A stretch of 37,462 bases of DNA from Treponema sp. UBA1793 (lineage in GTDB: Bacteria; Spirochaetota; Spirochaetia; Treponematales; Treponemataceae). The notes under the pieces are model-generated. The model worked only from the letters and a program-made list of their open reading frames with translations, had not been told where the DNA came from and did not search any database. The DNA lies in the NCBI GenBank assembly GCA_002314445.1, contig DCFX01000083.1:65357-102818 (forward strand). Direction: 5' to 3'. The translations under genes were made by a program, and so were the position numbers. Positions 16,456 to 24,137 of the stretch are shown piece after piece (positions within the stretch are counted from its first letter, which is position 1; every line of letters starts with the position of its first letter).

Positions 16456-17733
16456 ATGAAAGATTTATTCAAAAATGTCAGCTGCTGCGCCGGACATGAA
16501 AACTGGGATAACAGTATAATGCGGGAGACACCACTGTACGGACGGGGAAACGATATCCGTTCCGATTTTGAACGCGATTATACACGTCTGCTTCACTGCC
16601 AGGCTTACAGCCGTTTGAAACACAAAACCCAGGTGTTTTTCGCACCTCACAATGACCACATCTGTACGCGTATGGAACACGTAAGCCACGTTGCTTCCGT
16701 CGCGTCGACTATTGCAAAATATCTCGGCCTGAATGAACAGCTGGCTTCGGCTATTGCCATCGGCCACGATATAGGGCATGCACCGTTTGGACATCATGGA
16801 GAAGACTGTCTTAACCTGCTGTTACAGCAGAAAGACGGAGTCAATGCCCCGAAGAAATTCTGGCATGAGCGCAACAGTCTTTTCTTTGCCGATTATATTG
16901 AAACGCTCGCCGATCCGGACGGCGGACAGCAGCCTCTCAATCTTACGTATGCCGTCCGTGACGGCCTTATCTGCCACTGCGGTGAAATAGATCAGCAGGG
17001 AATACGTCCGCGCACCGAAGCGATAGATTTATATTCCATAAAACGTCCGGGAATCATCCAGCCGTATACATGGGAAGGCTGTGTCGTAAAAATTGCTGAT
17101 AAAGTCGCATACATCGGACGAGACATAGAAGACGCAAGGGCATATCACATACTCGACATGTCCTCATACCGGCAGCTGCGCGAAATTGTTGCGACGACGC
17201 TCGGCCTTGACGGAGACGGAAAGGCAAAACATGCGCTCAGAAGCGGTAAAGCGGTAAACACGACAGTTCTCATCAACGACCTTATAGTTGATTTATGCGA
17301 ACAGAGCAGCCCTGAGAAAGGATTATGCTTTTCTGATCAGTATTTCAGATTTATTCTTGAACTTAAAAAATTCAATTATGCAAATATCTACAACCACTGG
17401 CGTCTTCAGGAATTTCAGCAGTACGCGACCGGAATAATCGAAACGCTGTACCGTACGCTTATGAGGATCCAGCCGTACGCACAAAACGGACGGGCAAGCC
17501 AGGCGCTCCGGTATTATCCGAAACTTTGCAGTACATACGAAGACTGGCTCGTAAAATATACGAATTACAAACCGCATAATCACGAAGACCGCAAACAGAT
17601 TCTGCGCTACAACACACAGCAGGTTTTCGATATAAACGACAACGAATCGTACCAGAAATGCGTCATAGAATACATCTCCGGCATGACCGACCAGTATGCA
17701 ATCCAGATATATGAAGAAATAATTACCTTCTGA
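16456..17733 (+). CDS. dgt: dGTPase-like HD-domain triphosphohydrolase
   Basis: The protein has 425 residues. The metal-binding HD signature is complete: H75 in TRMEHVSHVA, H104-D105 in GHDIGHAPFGHHGED, and a later Asp in the VVKIADKVAYIGRD stretch. The N-terminal RSDFERDYTRLLHCQAYSRLKHKTQVF region is typical of the Dgt family. These enzymes hydrolyse dGTP or other dNTPs to the nucleoside and triphosphate and tune dNTP pools. The substrate range of non-enterobacterial members varies, so the gene name is by family. The start has a modest AAGGG ribosome-binding site. An upstream terminator may limit its expression. Confidence 0.88.
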   Translation: MKDLFKNVSCCAGHENWDNSIMRETPLYGRGNDIRSDFERDYTRLLHCQAYSRLKHKTQVFFAPHNDHICTRMEHVSHVASVASTIAKYLGLNEQLASAIAIGHDIGHAPFGHHGEDCLNLLLQQKDGVNAPKKFWHERNSLFFADYIETLADPDGGQQPLNLTYAVRDGLICHCGEIDQQGIRPRTEAIDLYSIKRPGIIQPYTWEGCVVKIADKVAYIGRDIEDARAYHILDMSSYRQLREIVATTLGLDGDGKAKHALRSGKAVNTTVLINDLIVDLCEQSSPEKGLCFSDQYFRFILELKKFNYANIYNHWRLQEFQQYATGIIETLYRTLMRIQPYAQNGRASQALRYYPKLCSTYEDWLVKYTNYKPHNHEDRKQILRYNTQQVFDINDNESYQKCVIEYISGMTDQYAIQIYEEIITF

Positions 17734-17782
17734 AAATGCGATGTTTTAAGCCGCGATATTACAGCGACTTAAAACCCGGCGG

Positions 17783-17821
17783 CATCTCTGAAAAGTCACT
17801 GAAAATGACTTTTCAGAGATG
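17783..17821. terminator. Long perfect hairpin between convergent genes
   Basis: CATCTCTGAAAAGTCA (17783-17798) and TGACTTTTCAGAGATG (17806-17821) form a perfect 16-bp stem with a 7-base loop. There is no T-run on the plus side. A second, shorter repeat, GTTTTAAG/CTTAAAAC (17743-17750/17768-17775), lies just before it. It probably serves as terminator or mRNA-end stabiliser for dgt and for the gene whose remnant follows on the other strand. Confidence 0.5.
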
Positions 17822-17824
17822 TCC

Positions 17825-17884
17825 TTAACGTATTTTCTTAATAATTATATAATATGCCGCCGCCAGCGGAAAAGTTGCCGCACA
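17825..17884 (-). pseudogene. 3'-terminal remnant of a second MATE gene
   Basis: The minus strand reads CAATFPLAAAYYIIIKKIR and stop, identical for 19 residues to the end of the intact MATE gene 40 bases upstream of it. At DNA level about ten of the 19 codons differ, all by synonymous changes, and the stop codons are TAA and TAG. A recent tandem copying error would give identical DNA, so this is the tail of a diverged paralogue that was largely deleted, perhaps by recombination between two neighbouring MATE genes. Similarity fades upstream of the shared cysteine. Confidence 0.72.
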
Positions 17885-17924
17885 CCCACCGGCGATGTCG
17901 TCAGAGCCGGTGCACTGGCAGGGC

Positions 17925-19298
17925 CTAACGTATTTTCTTAATAATAATGTAATATGCTGCGGCCAAGGGGAATGTAGCTGCACACCATGCCAGCGGCTCT
18001 GCGGCGCACACGCCGGCAAATCCCCACACAGCAGGAAGCGTATATGCAGCAACGGTTCGTGCAAGAAGCTCAAAAACACCACCCATAAGCGGCCAGAAAC
18101 CGCGGCCGATTCCCTGCAGCACATTGCGGTAAATAAACAGCACAAACAATACGGGATAGAACAGTGATGTCATACGCAGATACTGACGTGATGCACCAAG
18201 TACTTCTTCCGATGCATTCTTGAGGAACAATCCCGTCAGTTGATCGGAAAGCACTACAGCAAAAAACGCGGAAAATACTGCAAACAAAACTGTTATAATA
18301 CATGCTTTGTTAGTTCCCTCACGGATACGGTCAAAATGTTTTGCTCCAAGGTTCTGTCCACCGTAATTTGCCATTGTTACACCGAATGTACCGGCCGCAA
18401 TCGTTACGAGCTGTTCCACTTTCTGTGCAGCCGTAAAAGCTGCAATTTTTGCAGAACCGAATTTATTAAGCGCTCCCTGCAAAATTATTACGCCTATTGC
18501 TGTAATTGAAAACTGAAACGCCATATTTGCACCGATTAAAATGTGCTGCTTTGAAAACCATACGTCGGGAGCAAAATCAGAGTGATGCACATGAAGCATC
18601 GGATATTTTTTGTAAATCCATATAAAAGACAATACCGCGCTTACCGCCTGGGAAATAACTGTTGCCCAGGCAGCACCTGCAATTCCCATGTTGGTCTTTA
18701 TAATAAGTACTATATCAAGCACTATATTGAGCATCGACGAAATGATGAGAAATATCAGCGGTGAACGGCTGTCCCCGACTGCCCTTAGAATACATGCACC
18801 GCAGTTGTACATGGTACAAGTGACAATTCCAATAAAGATGACAATGATATAACTGTATGACTGCTTAATAATCTCTTCAGGCGTATTTATCACTCTGAGT
18901 ATAGGCATTGCTAATACACATGCCGCCGCCGTCAATATAACAGAACTGCCGATATTGAGCTTTATGTTCGTTGCAAAAGAGCGTTTCAATCCCGCCCAGT
19001 CTTTTGCACCGAACCGCTGTGCGGTTATAACAGCAAATCCTGAAGCAAGCCCGTACGCAAAGCCGAGTACCAGAAAATTCATCGGACCCGTATTACCAAC
19101 GGCAGCAAGTGCATTTTGCCCGAGCAAACGCCCGACGATTATCGTGTCGACCATGCTGTACATCTGCTGGAACAAATTGCCGATAAGCAGGGGAAGAGAA
19201 TATAAAAGTATAAGTTTCGAAGGTTCACCGACCGTCATATCCTTGGCAGCGCTTGAGACGTTGCGGGGAACTCTGTGTGAAAAAAATTTTATTCCCAT
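17925..19298 (-). CDS. MATE-family multidrug/cation antiporter
   Basis: A 457-residue integral membrane protein with about 12 hydrophobic helices in two six-helix halves. The early PSKLILLYSLPLLIGNLFQQMYSMVDTIIVGR segment is diagnostic of the MATE/NorM-DinF fold. MATE transporters expel cationic drugs or metabolites using a Na+ or H+ gradient; the substrate cannot be read from sequence. The start lies 16 bases after the ACT gene stop, suggesting cotranscription, but no clear ribosome-binding site is seen. The remnant of a second MATE gene lies just beyond its stop. Confidence 0.93.
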   Translation of the reverse strand: MGIKFFSHRVPRNVSSAAKDMTVGEPSKLILLYSLPLLIGNLFQQMYSMVDTIIVGRLLGQNALAAVGNTGPMNFLVLGFAYGLASGFAVITAQRFGAKDWAGLKRSFATNIKLNIGSSVILTAAACVLAMPILRVINTPEEIIKQSYSYIIVIFIGIVTCTMYNCGACILRAVGDSRSPLIFLIISSMLNIVLDIVLIIKTNMGIAGAAWATVISQAVSAVLSFIWIYKKYPMLHVHHSDFAPDVWFSKQHILIGANMAFQFSITAIGVIILQGALNKFGSAKIAAFTAAQKVEQLVTIAAGTFGVTMANYGGQNLGAKHFDRIREGTNKACIITVLFAVFSAFFAVVLSDQLTGLFLKNASEEVLGASRQYLRMTSLFYPVLFVLFIYRNVLQGIGRGFWPLMGGVFELLARTVAAYTLPAVWGFAGVCAAEPLAWCAATFPLAAAYYIIIKKIR

Positions 19299-19314
19299 AA
19301 AATAAAGTAGAAAA

Positions 19315-19584
19315 TCAGATCCTGTGCATTGCGCTGAATACTTTTTCGCTCATGATATTGATTTCGACGCCCATTTTCTCCGCTTCCGCGTTCATGGCCT
19401 TGCGAAGTTCATCAATGGAAATATCAGCACTATCCAGGTTCACCATCATCATCATGACAAAGTTGCCGGACAGAATCGTCTGAGTAATATCCGCAATATT
19501 AATTTCGTGAGCAGCAAGATATGTGCTCACTTTTGCAATGATTCCAACTTTATCAGATCCAACAACAGTAATAATAGCGTTCAT
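19315..19584 (-). CDS. ACT-domain protein, UPF0237 type
   Basis: An 89-residue single ACT domain: beta-strand NAIITVVGSDKVGIIAKVSTYLA, then helix and NIADITQTI, then SGNFVMMMMVNL. This is the stand-alone UPF0237 family. ACT domains bind small ligands, often amino acids, but the ligand and partner of this family are not settled. The frame is open 12 codons further up, but ATG 19584 is chosen because it gives the exact family length and because a promoter ends 7 bp before it. It is followed by the MATE gene at 16 bases. Confidence 0.9.
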   Translation of the reverse strand: MNAIITVVGSDKVGIIAKVSTYLAAHEINIADITQTILSGNFVMMMMVNLDSADISIDELRKAMNAEAEKMGVEINIMSEKVFSAMHRI

Positions 19585-19591
19585 GTGGTTT

Positions 19592-19620
19592 ATTTTAGTG
19601 AAATAAATGATTTGGCACAA
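19592..19620 (-). promoter_or_regulatory. Promoter of the ACT-domain gene
   Basis: On the minus strand TTGTGC (19615-19620) and TAAAAT (19592-19597) are 17 bp apart. The -10 box ends 7 bp before the ATG at 19584, so the mRNA would start at or within a base of the start codon. No ribosome-binding site is present. Confidence 0.58.
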
Positions 19621-19645
19621 TAGACTGTCTGTATGTCTATAGAAG

Positions 19646-20392
19646 TTATCTTACATGCCGGACTTCAAAAGCAAACGCTTCCTTTATATCACTGTCCAGT
19701 TTTGCAGGGAGCAGTTCGCTTTCCATACGGAGGAAAGCAGTGCGGCTTATATTGCGGGCGCCGTAACGGGCAATATTATCAGTATACACCTGAGAATCTA
19801 TGAGCCTGCCGCCGCTCCGGATAAAGGCACGCGCAAACAAAACGAATGCGCTTTTGCTGCTGTTGTTTTCGACTGTAAACATCGACTCACCGCAGAAAAC
19901 CTTTCCAATAAGCACGCCGTATAATCCGCCGGCAAGTTTTCCGTCATGCCATACTTCGACGGAATGTGCTGCACCGCGCTGTGCAAGCATGCTGTATACG
20001 TTTAATATTTGTGTTCCAATCCACGTACCATCCTGCCCCTGACGTTTCATCGACGCACACCCTTTCATGACGTCGGCGAAAGCAGTATCCATTGTATATG
20101 TATAGGGTGTATGTTTCAGAAAACGGTCAATACTTCCGGGCACGTGAAATTCATCTACCGGCAGCACAAAGCGGGGATCGGGACTCCACCACAAAACAGG
20201 ATCACCTTCGTCCTCGTTATACCAGGGAAAAATTCCCTGCAGATACGCAGAAAAGACAAGTTCAGGTGTTATATTGTCCGTATAACCGAGCAGACCGTGA
20301 CGCTCGCTGTCCGGAACGGAAAAATGAGCAAGCTCAAAATCCGCACCGTACAGTTCCTTTCCAAGCTGCACCTGCCATTCAGCATTCTCCAT
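19646..20392 (-). CDS. aat: Leucyl/phenylalanyl-tRNA-protein transferase
   Basis: The protein has 248 residues. It has the family motifs YLQGIFPWYNEDEGDPVLWWSPDPR, GTWIGTQI, HSVEVWHDGKLAGGLYGV, the FCGESMF segment and the LIDSQVYT stretch. It transfers Leu or Phe from tRNA to proteins with N-terminal Arg or Lys, making them substrates for ClpS. The ATG at 20392 is preferred to one two codons upstream because GGGAG then stands at the right distance. It follows clpA by 33 bases in the same direction, completing an N-degron operon. Confidence 0.95.
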   Translation of the reverse strand: MENAEWQVQLGKELYGADFELAHFSVPDSERHGLLGYTDNITPELVFSAYLQGIFPWYNEDEGDPVLWWSPDPRFVLPVDEFHVPGSIDRFLKHTPYTYTMDTAFADVMKGCASMKRQGQDGTWIGTQILNVYSMLAQRGAAHSVEVWHDGKLAGGLYGVLIGKVFCGESMFTVENNSSKSAFVLFARAFIRSGGRLIDSQVYTDNIARYGARNISRTAFLRMESELLPAKLDSDIKEAFAFEVRHVR

Positions 20393-20425
20393 ACGCATCT
20401 CCCGACTGCCGGCGCAGATGAAAAC

Positions 20426-22903
20426 TTACAGCCATTTACGATCATGACCAAAAGAATATGAGAACGTCAATTCAGCACCTTCACCGGTTGGGTCTGCAGC
20501 ATTTGCCTTAACAGATCCTCCTGCCGACAGTTTTCCGAAAAGCACTTCGTCAGTAAGAGGAGATGCAACTTCTTCCTCCACAACCCGCGCCATATTGCGT
20601 GCACCAAATTCACGTGAATATCCCTTTGCTGCAAGATAATCCAGCGCATTGTCAGATACCGTAAGCTGGACTTTCTTTGCCGCCAGCCGTTCTGCAAGAC
20701 GGGCCACTTCTTTTTTTGCAATGTCGCGCACAATCTGACGGCTCAGATGAGAGAATGTAATAATGCCGTCAAGCCTGTTACGGAATTCAGGCGTAAAAGT
20801 TTTCTCTACGGCTTCACGCAGGGAGGCATCATCGTTATCAGCATCTGCCGTACCGAAGCCTATTGCACCTTTTTCCATTTCCTGCGCACCGGCGTTGCTT
20901 GTCATTATAATAATGCAGCGGCGGAAATCAGCTTTACGCCCCTGGTTGTCGGTAAGAAATCCGTAATCCATGACCTGCAGCAATACGTTGTATATCTTCT
21001 GATGTGCCTTTTCTATTTCATCGAACAGGATGACAGCATGCGGATTCTTGCGCACATCCTCGGTAAGCTGGCCGCCCTCTTCGTAACCGACATATCCCGG
21101 TGCAGAACCGATAAGGCGGCTCACCGTATACTCTTCCTGATATTCACTCATGTCATAACGGAGCAGCGGTTCACCGAGTATGCGTGCAAGTGAACGCGCA
21201 AGTTCCGTCTTACCGACGCCCGTCGGTCCTACGAACAGAAAATTCGCCTCAGGTTTATCGGGATTGCCGAAGCCTGCCCGTGCACGTTTTACGGCTTTTG
21301 CAACCGCAGCGACAGCATCGTCCTGCCCGAATATCTCCTGATGCATTGTCTGTTCAATACTGCGGAGCATTTCCTTTTCAGTACCGTTCACGGATTCAAG
21401 CGGAACACGTGCCATTTTAGCTGTCACCATTCTGATAACCGTCATCGAAACAACAGGATGTTTTTCAGCAGCCTCTTCAGAAACTTTTTCGTTTATTTCC
21501 GCAGGGGACAGTTCTTTCCTGATTTCATTTGTAATGACTTCAGAGCTGCCCTCGTACCTGCCCTGCCCGCGGAATCCGCCTTTGTTTTTTATCTTGATAT
21601 ATGATCCGGCTTCATCAATAATGTCGATAGCCTTATCGGGCAGCCTTCTGTCCGGCAGGTACTGCACCGATAAATCGACTGCAGCCTTGACTGCGGCATC
21701 GCTGTACACAACGCCGTGGAAGCGTTCATATTTACTGCGCAGCCCTTTCAGAATTAACAATGTTTCTTCAGACGACGGTTCCCGTATATCAATTTTCTGA
21801 AAACGGCGGGCAAGCGCCCTGTCCTTTTCAAAATTCTTTGCATATTCTTCATATGTTGTCGAACCGATACATCTGATTCTTCCTGTCGTCAGAACAGGTT
21901 TTAATAAATTTGCAGCGTCCATCGTGCTGCTGCCCGTCGTTCCTGCTCCCATAATCATGTGAATCTCATCTATAAATAAGATTGCACGCTGCTTTTTCAT
22001 GAGTTCGTCCGTAATTTTACGGAGCCTGTCTTCAAAGTCTCCGCGGAATTTCGTTCCGGCAAGCAGCAGTCCCATATCAAGACTGTAAATGGAAAAACCG
22101 TCTATTGCATCGGGAACTTTCCCTTCCGCAATCCGAAGCGCCAGCCCGTTTGCAATCGCAGTCTTTCCGACACCCGCATCGCCCACATACAGCGGATTAT
22201 TTTTACTGCGGCGGCAGAGAATCTGAATCGTGCGGTCAAGCTCCTCTTCCCGTCCGATAAGCACATCGAGCCGTCCCTGTCGGGCTTCTTCGGTAAGATC
22301 AATGCAATATTTTTCCAATGCTGTTTTCTTTGCGTTTTTTGCATTGTCCTGCTGAGAACCGTCACCGGACGTCTGCATTCCGGGAACGAATTTCTGAGGA
22401 GCATCCGTCCCGTTTTCCGCATCATCTCCCGATGAATCGGAAAACGGATTTGTATTGTCGCTGCCTTTCATCGCGCTTATTACTTCAAGCAGGCGCATGC
22501 GGTCAAGTCCGCCCATACGCAGAGAATATGAGCAGTAATTTTTCTTTTCTTCCATCATACTGACAAGCACATCTGTAATATCGAGCACACGTTTGTCGCT
22601 TGTCGCGCAATGATACACAGCCCTGTTCATCACTTCCTGAAATCCCTGTGTCTCGACAGGTTCAGAAATCTGGCTGTTTTCCGGCTGCACTGCAGCTATA
22701 GGTACCTGTTTTTTCAGGTATTCATCGATGGTATCACGAATAATCGCAATATCTGCACCGCTCGCCTCGAGCAGTCCGCACACGGAATCAAACTGGAGCG
22801 CAGTCTTCAATAGATGCTCAGGTGTAAAAAACTCATGGCGAGATGATTTTGCATCGGAAAATGAGATTGATAATATTTTTTTCAGCTGCTGACTAATTTC
22901 CAT
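20426..22903 (-). CDS. clpA: ATP-dependent Clp protease ATPase subunit ClpA
   Basis: An 825-residue class I Clp/Hsp100 unfoldase. The N-domain (1-140) binds ClpS. An Asn/Asp/Gln-rich linker (about 148-195) follows. The D1 module has Walker A GDAGVGKT (241-248) and Walker B ILFIDE (308-313); the D2 module has Walker A GPTGVGKT (559-566) and Walker B VILFDE (624-629). The ClpP-docking loop IGF is at 681-683. There is no M-domain, so it is ClpA and not ClpB or ClpC. It starts 11 bases after the clpS stop behind AGGAG. ClpP is not in the window. Confidence 0.97.
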   Translation of the reverse strand: MEISQQLKKILSISFSDAKSSRHEFFTPEHLLKTALQFDSVCGLLEASGADIAIIRDTIDEYLKKQVPIAAVQPENSQISEPVETQGFQEVMNRAVYHCATSDKRVLDITDVLVSMMEEKKNYCSYSLRMGGLDRMRLLEVISAMKGSDNTNPFSDSSGDDAENGTDAPQKFVPGMQTSGDGSQQDNAKNAKKTALEKYCIDLTEEARQGRLDVLIGREEELDRTIQILCRRSKNNPLYVGDAGVGKTAIANGLALRIAEGKVPDAIDGFSIYSLDMGLLLAGTKFRGDFEDRLRKITDELMKKQRAILFIDEIHMIMGAGTTGSSTMDAANLLKPVLTTGRIRCIGSTTYEEYAKNFEKDRALARRFQKIDIREPSSEETLLILKGLRSKYERFHGVVYSDAAVKAAVDLSVQYLPDRRLPDKAIDIIDEAGSYIKIKNKGGFRGQGRYEGSSEVITNEIRKELSPAEINEKVSEEAAEKHPVVSMTVIRMVTAKMARVPLESVNGTEKEMLRSIEQTMHQEIFGQDDAVAAVAKAVKRARAGFGNPDKPEANFLFVGPTGVGKTELARSLARILGEPLLRYDMSEYQEEYTVSRLIGSAPGYVGYEEGGQLTEDVRKNPHAVILFDEIEKAHQKIYNVLLQVMDYGFLTDNQGRKADFRRCIIIMTSNAGAQEMEKGAIGFGTADADNDDASLREAVEKTFTPEFRNRLDGIITFSHLSRQIVRDIAKKEVARLAERLAAKKVQLTVSDNALDYLAAKGYSREFGARNMARVVEEEVASPLTDEVLFGKLSAGGSVKANAADPTGEGAELTFSYSFGHDRKWL

Positions 22904-22914
22904 TACTACTCCTA

Positions 22915-23235
22915 TTACAGCTCCTGTACTTCCACCCGGAGAGGAAACCCCTGCTCTCTGGCCCGTTTTATTGTAATTGATGCACGAGTCACAGCAATGT
23001 CATATGTATAAACTCCGACAACAGCGGAACCGATCTGATGGACCGTCTCCATTATACCTGTTGCATCCGCTTCCGATTTATAAAAAACAGATACAAGCAC
23101 ATCGACGACAAAATCTTTTGTCGTATAATCATCGTTATAAAAAACAACCTGACCGTTCGGCGGTATGCAATAGTCAGCTTCATCAACAACACCGGCTGCT
23201 GCTTCGCTGTTTTCCGACTTGTCTAAATCAGCCAT
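22915..23235 (-). CDS. clpS: ClpS adaptor protein
   Basis: A 106-residue adaptor with the N-end-binding pocket residues visible: N34-D35-D36 in FYNDDYTT and H66 in METVHQIG. It captures proteins with Leu, Phe, Tyr or Trp at the N-terminus and hands them to ClpA for degradation by ClpP. The frame is open to 23316, but ATG 23235 is chosen because it gives the right length and a promoter ends 6 bp before it. It is the first gene of clpS-clpA-aat. Confidence 0.95.
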   Translation of the reverse strand: MADLDKSENSEAAAGVVDEADYCIPPNGQVVFYNDDYTTKDFVVDVLVSVFYKSEADATGIMETVHQIGSAVVGVYTYDIAVTRASITIKRAREQGFPLRVEVQEL

Positions 23236-23241
23236 ATTTAT

Positions 23242-23270
23242 AATATACACTTTTTTGCACTGACTTCCAA
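23242..23270 (-). promoter_or_regulatory. Promoter of clpS-clpA-aat
   Basis: On the minus strand TTGGAA (23265-23270) and TATATT (23242-23247) are 17 bp apart, and 6 bp separate the -10 box from the clpS ATG. The mRNA would be leaderless. The promoter interlocks with the rhomboid promoter on the other strand. Confidence 0.6.
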
Positions 23271-23283
23271 TATATGTTATAAT
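23255..23283 (+). promoter_or_regulatory. Promoter of the rhomboid gene
   Basis: TTGCAC (23255-23260) and a perfect TATAAT (23278-23283) are 17 bp apart. The -10 box ends 6 bp before ATG 23290, so +1 coincides with the start codon. No ribosome-binding site exists, and the next Met falls inside the first membrane helix. Confidence 0.7.
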
Positions 23284-23289
23284 TGAATT

Positions 23290-24075
23290 ATGGTTAAAAA
23301 TACTGGTTTCTCCCATAAAATCAGAGTGACATATAATGCACCTGTTACACTTTCATTTGCTGTTATCTGTACCGTCATAATGCTGCTTGACGTATTTGTG
23401 TTCAACAAACATCTTTCAAGCGCCCTGTTTATTATTCCCGGCGGCAGAAACAGTATCCATCCGTTCGACTGGAAAGCGCCGATTGATTATTTCCGCTTGT
23501 TTTCACACATATTCGGCCATTCGGACTGGTCGCACCTTATTTCCAATATGTCGCTCATTCTGCTGCTTGGTCCCATCCTTGAGGACAGATACGGCTCTCA
23601 CATGCTTACGCTCATGATGATTACGACATCTCTTGTTACAGGAGTCATCAATGCATGCTTCATTACCGTTCCCGAAATGGGAGCAAGCGACATTGTTTTT
23701 ATGATGATAATTCTTACGTCCTATACATCTCTTGCCAAAAATGAAATCCCTCTGTCCTTCATACTGGTATTCATTCTGTACGTCGGGGGACAATTCTACA
23801 ACGCAAAATCGCTCCAGACAGACGGTATTTCGGTAGTCGCACACATCGCGGGAGGACTGTGCGGAAGCCTCTTTGCTTTTCTTATAACGCCGAAAAAAGC
23901 AGCCGCTGCAAAAAAAACAGCCCAAAGAAAATCTGCAAAAAAAGCTGACAGTTATGAGGCTTCTGCGGATATTGATGAACCTGCAGGCCCCAGTCCCCGG
24001 TTTGCAAAAAAAGGCAGGAAAAATACAAAGGCGCGCGATGACGATGAAACTGTCGTAGGCACGCTGGAATTTTAA
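23290..24075 (+). CDS. Rhomboid-family intramembrane serine protease
   Basis: A 261-residue protein with six or so membrane helices (about 20-200). Catalytic features are present: HxxxN (H82, N86) in WSHLISNM, the nucleophile S133 in GASD and H185 in VVAHIAGG. The usual GxSG is GASD here, with Asp in place of the second Gly. Rhomboids cleave membrane proteins within or near their transmembrane helices. The C-terminal 60 residues are highly charged (Lys/Ala-rich, then acidic) and cytoplasmic. It is divergent from clpS and alone in its unit. Confidence 0.87.
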   Translation: MVKNTGFSHKIRVTYNAPVTLSFAVICTVIMLLDVFVFNKHLSSALFIIPGGRNSIHPFDWKAPIDYFRLFSHIFGHSDWSHLISNMSLILLLGPILEDRYGSHMLTLMMITTSLVTGVINACFITVPEMGASDIVFMMIILTSYTSLAKNEIPLSFILVFILYVGGQFYNAKSLQTDGISVVAHIAGGLCGSLFAFLITPKKAAAAKKTAQRKSAKKADSYEASADIDEPAGPSPRFAKKGRKNTKARDDDETVVGTLEF

Positions 24076-24085
24076 AATACAGAAA

Positions 24086-24122
24086 GGCCCGGGGGATCAA
24101 AGCAAATCTGAAAGCCCGGGCC
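24086..24122. terminator. GC-rich hairpin between convergent genes
   Basis: GGCCCGGG (24086-24093) pairs with CCCGGGCC (24115-24122) around a 21-base loop. It lies between the rhomboid and serA stops. No long T-run exists on either side (minus side has TTTCTGTATTTT), so it is a moderate bidirectional terminator candidate. Confidence 0.55.
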
Positions 24123-24137
24123 CGACATCTCGTGAAC

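Noticed and set aside
17825..18145. 106-codon minus frame across the MATE end and the remnant
   Set aside because: It shifts out of the MATE frame in its first part; only the last 19 codons are homologous to MATE, so it is a remnant, not a working gene.
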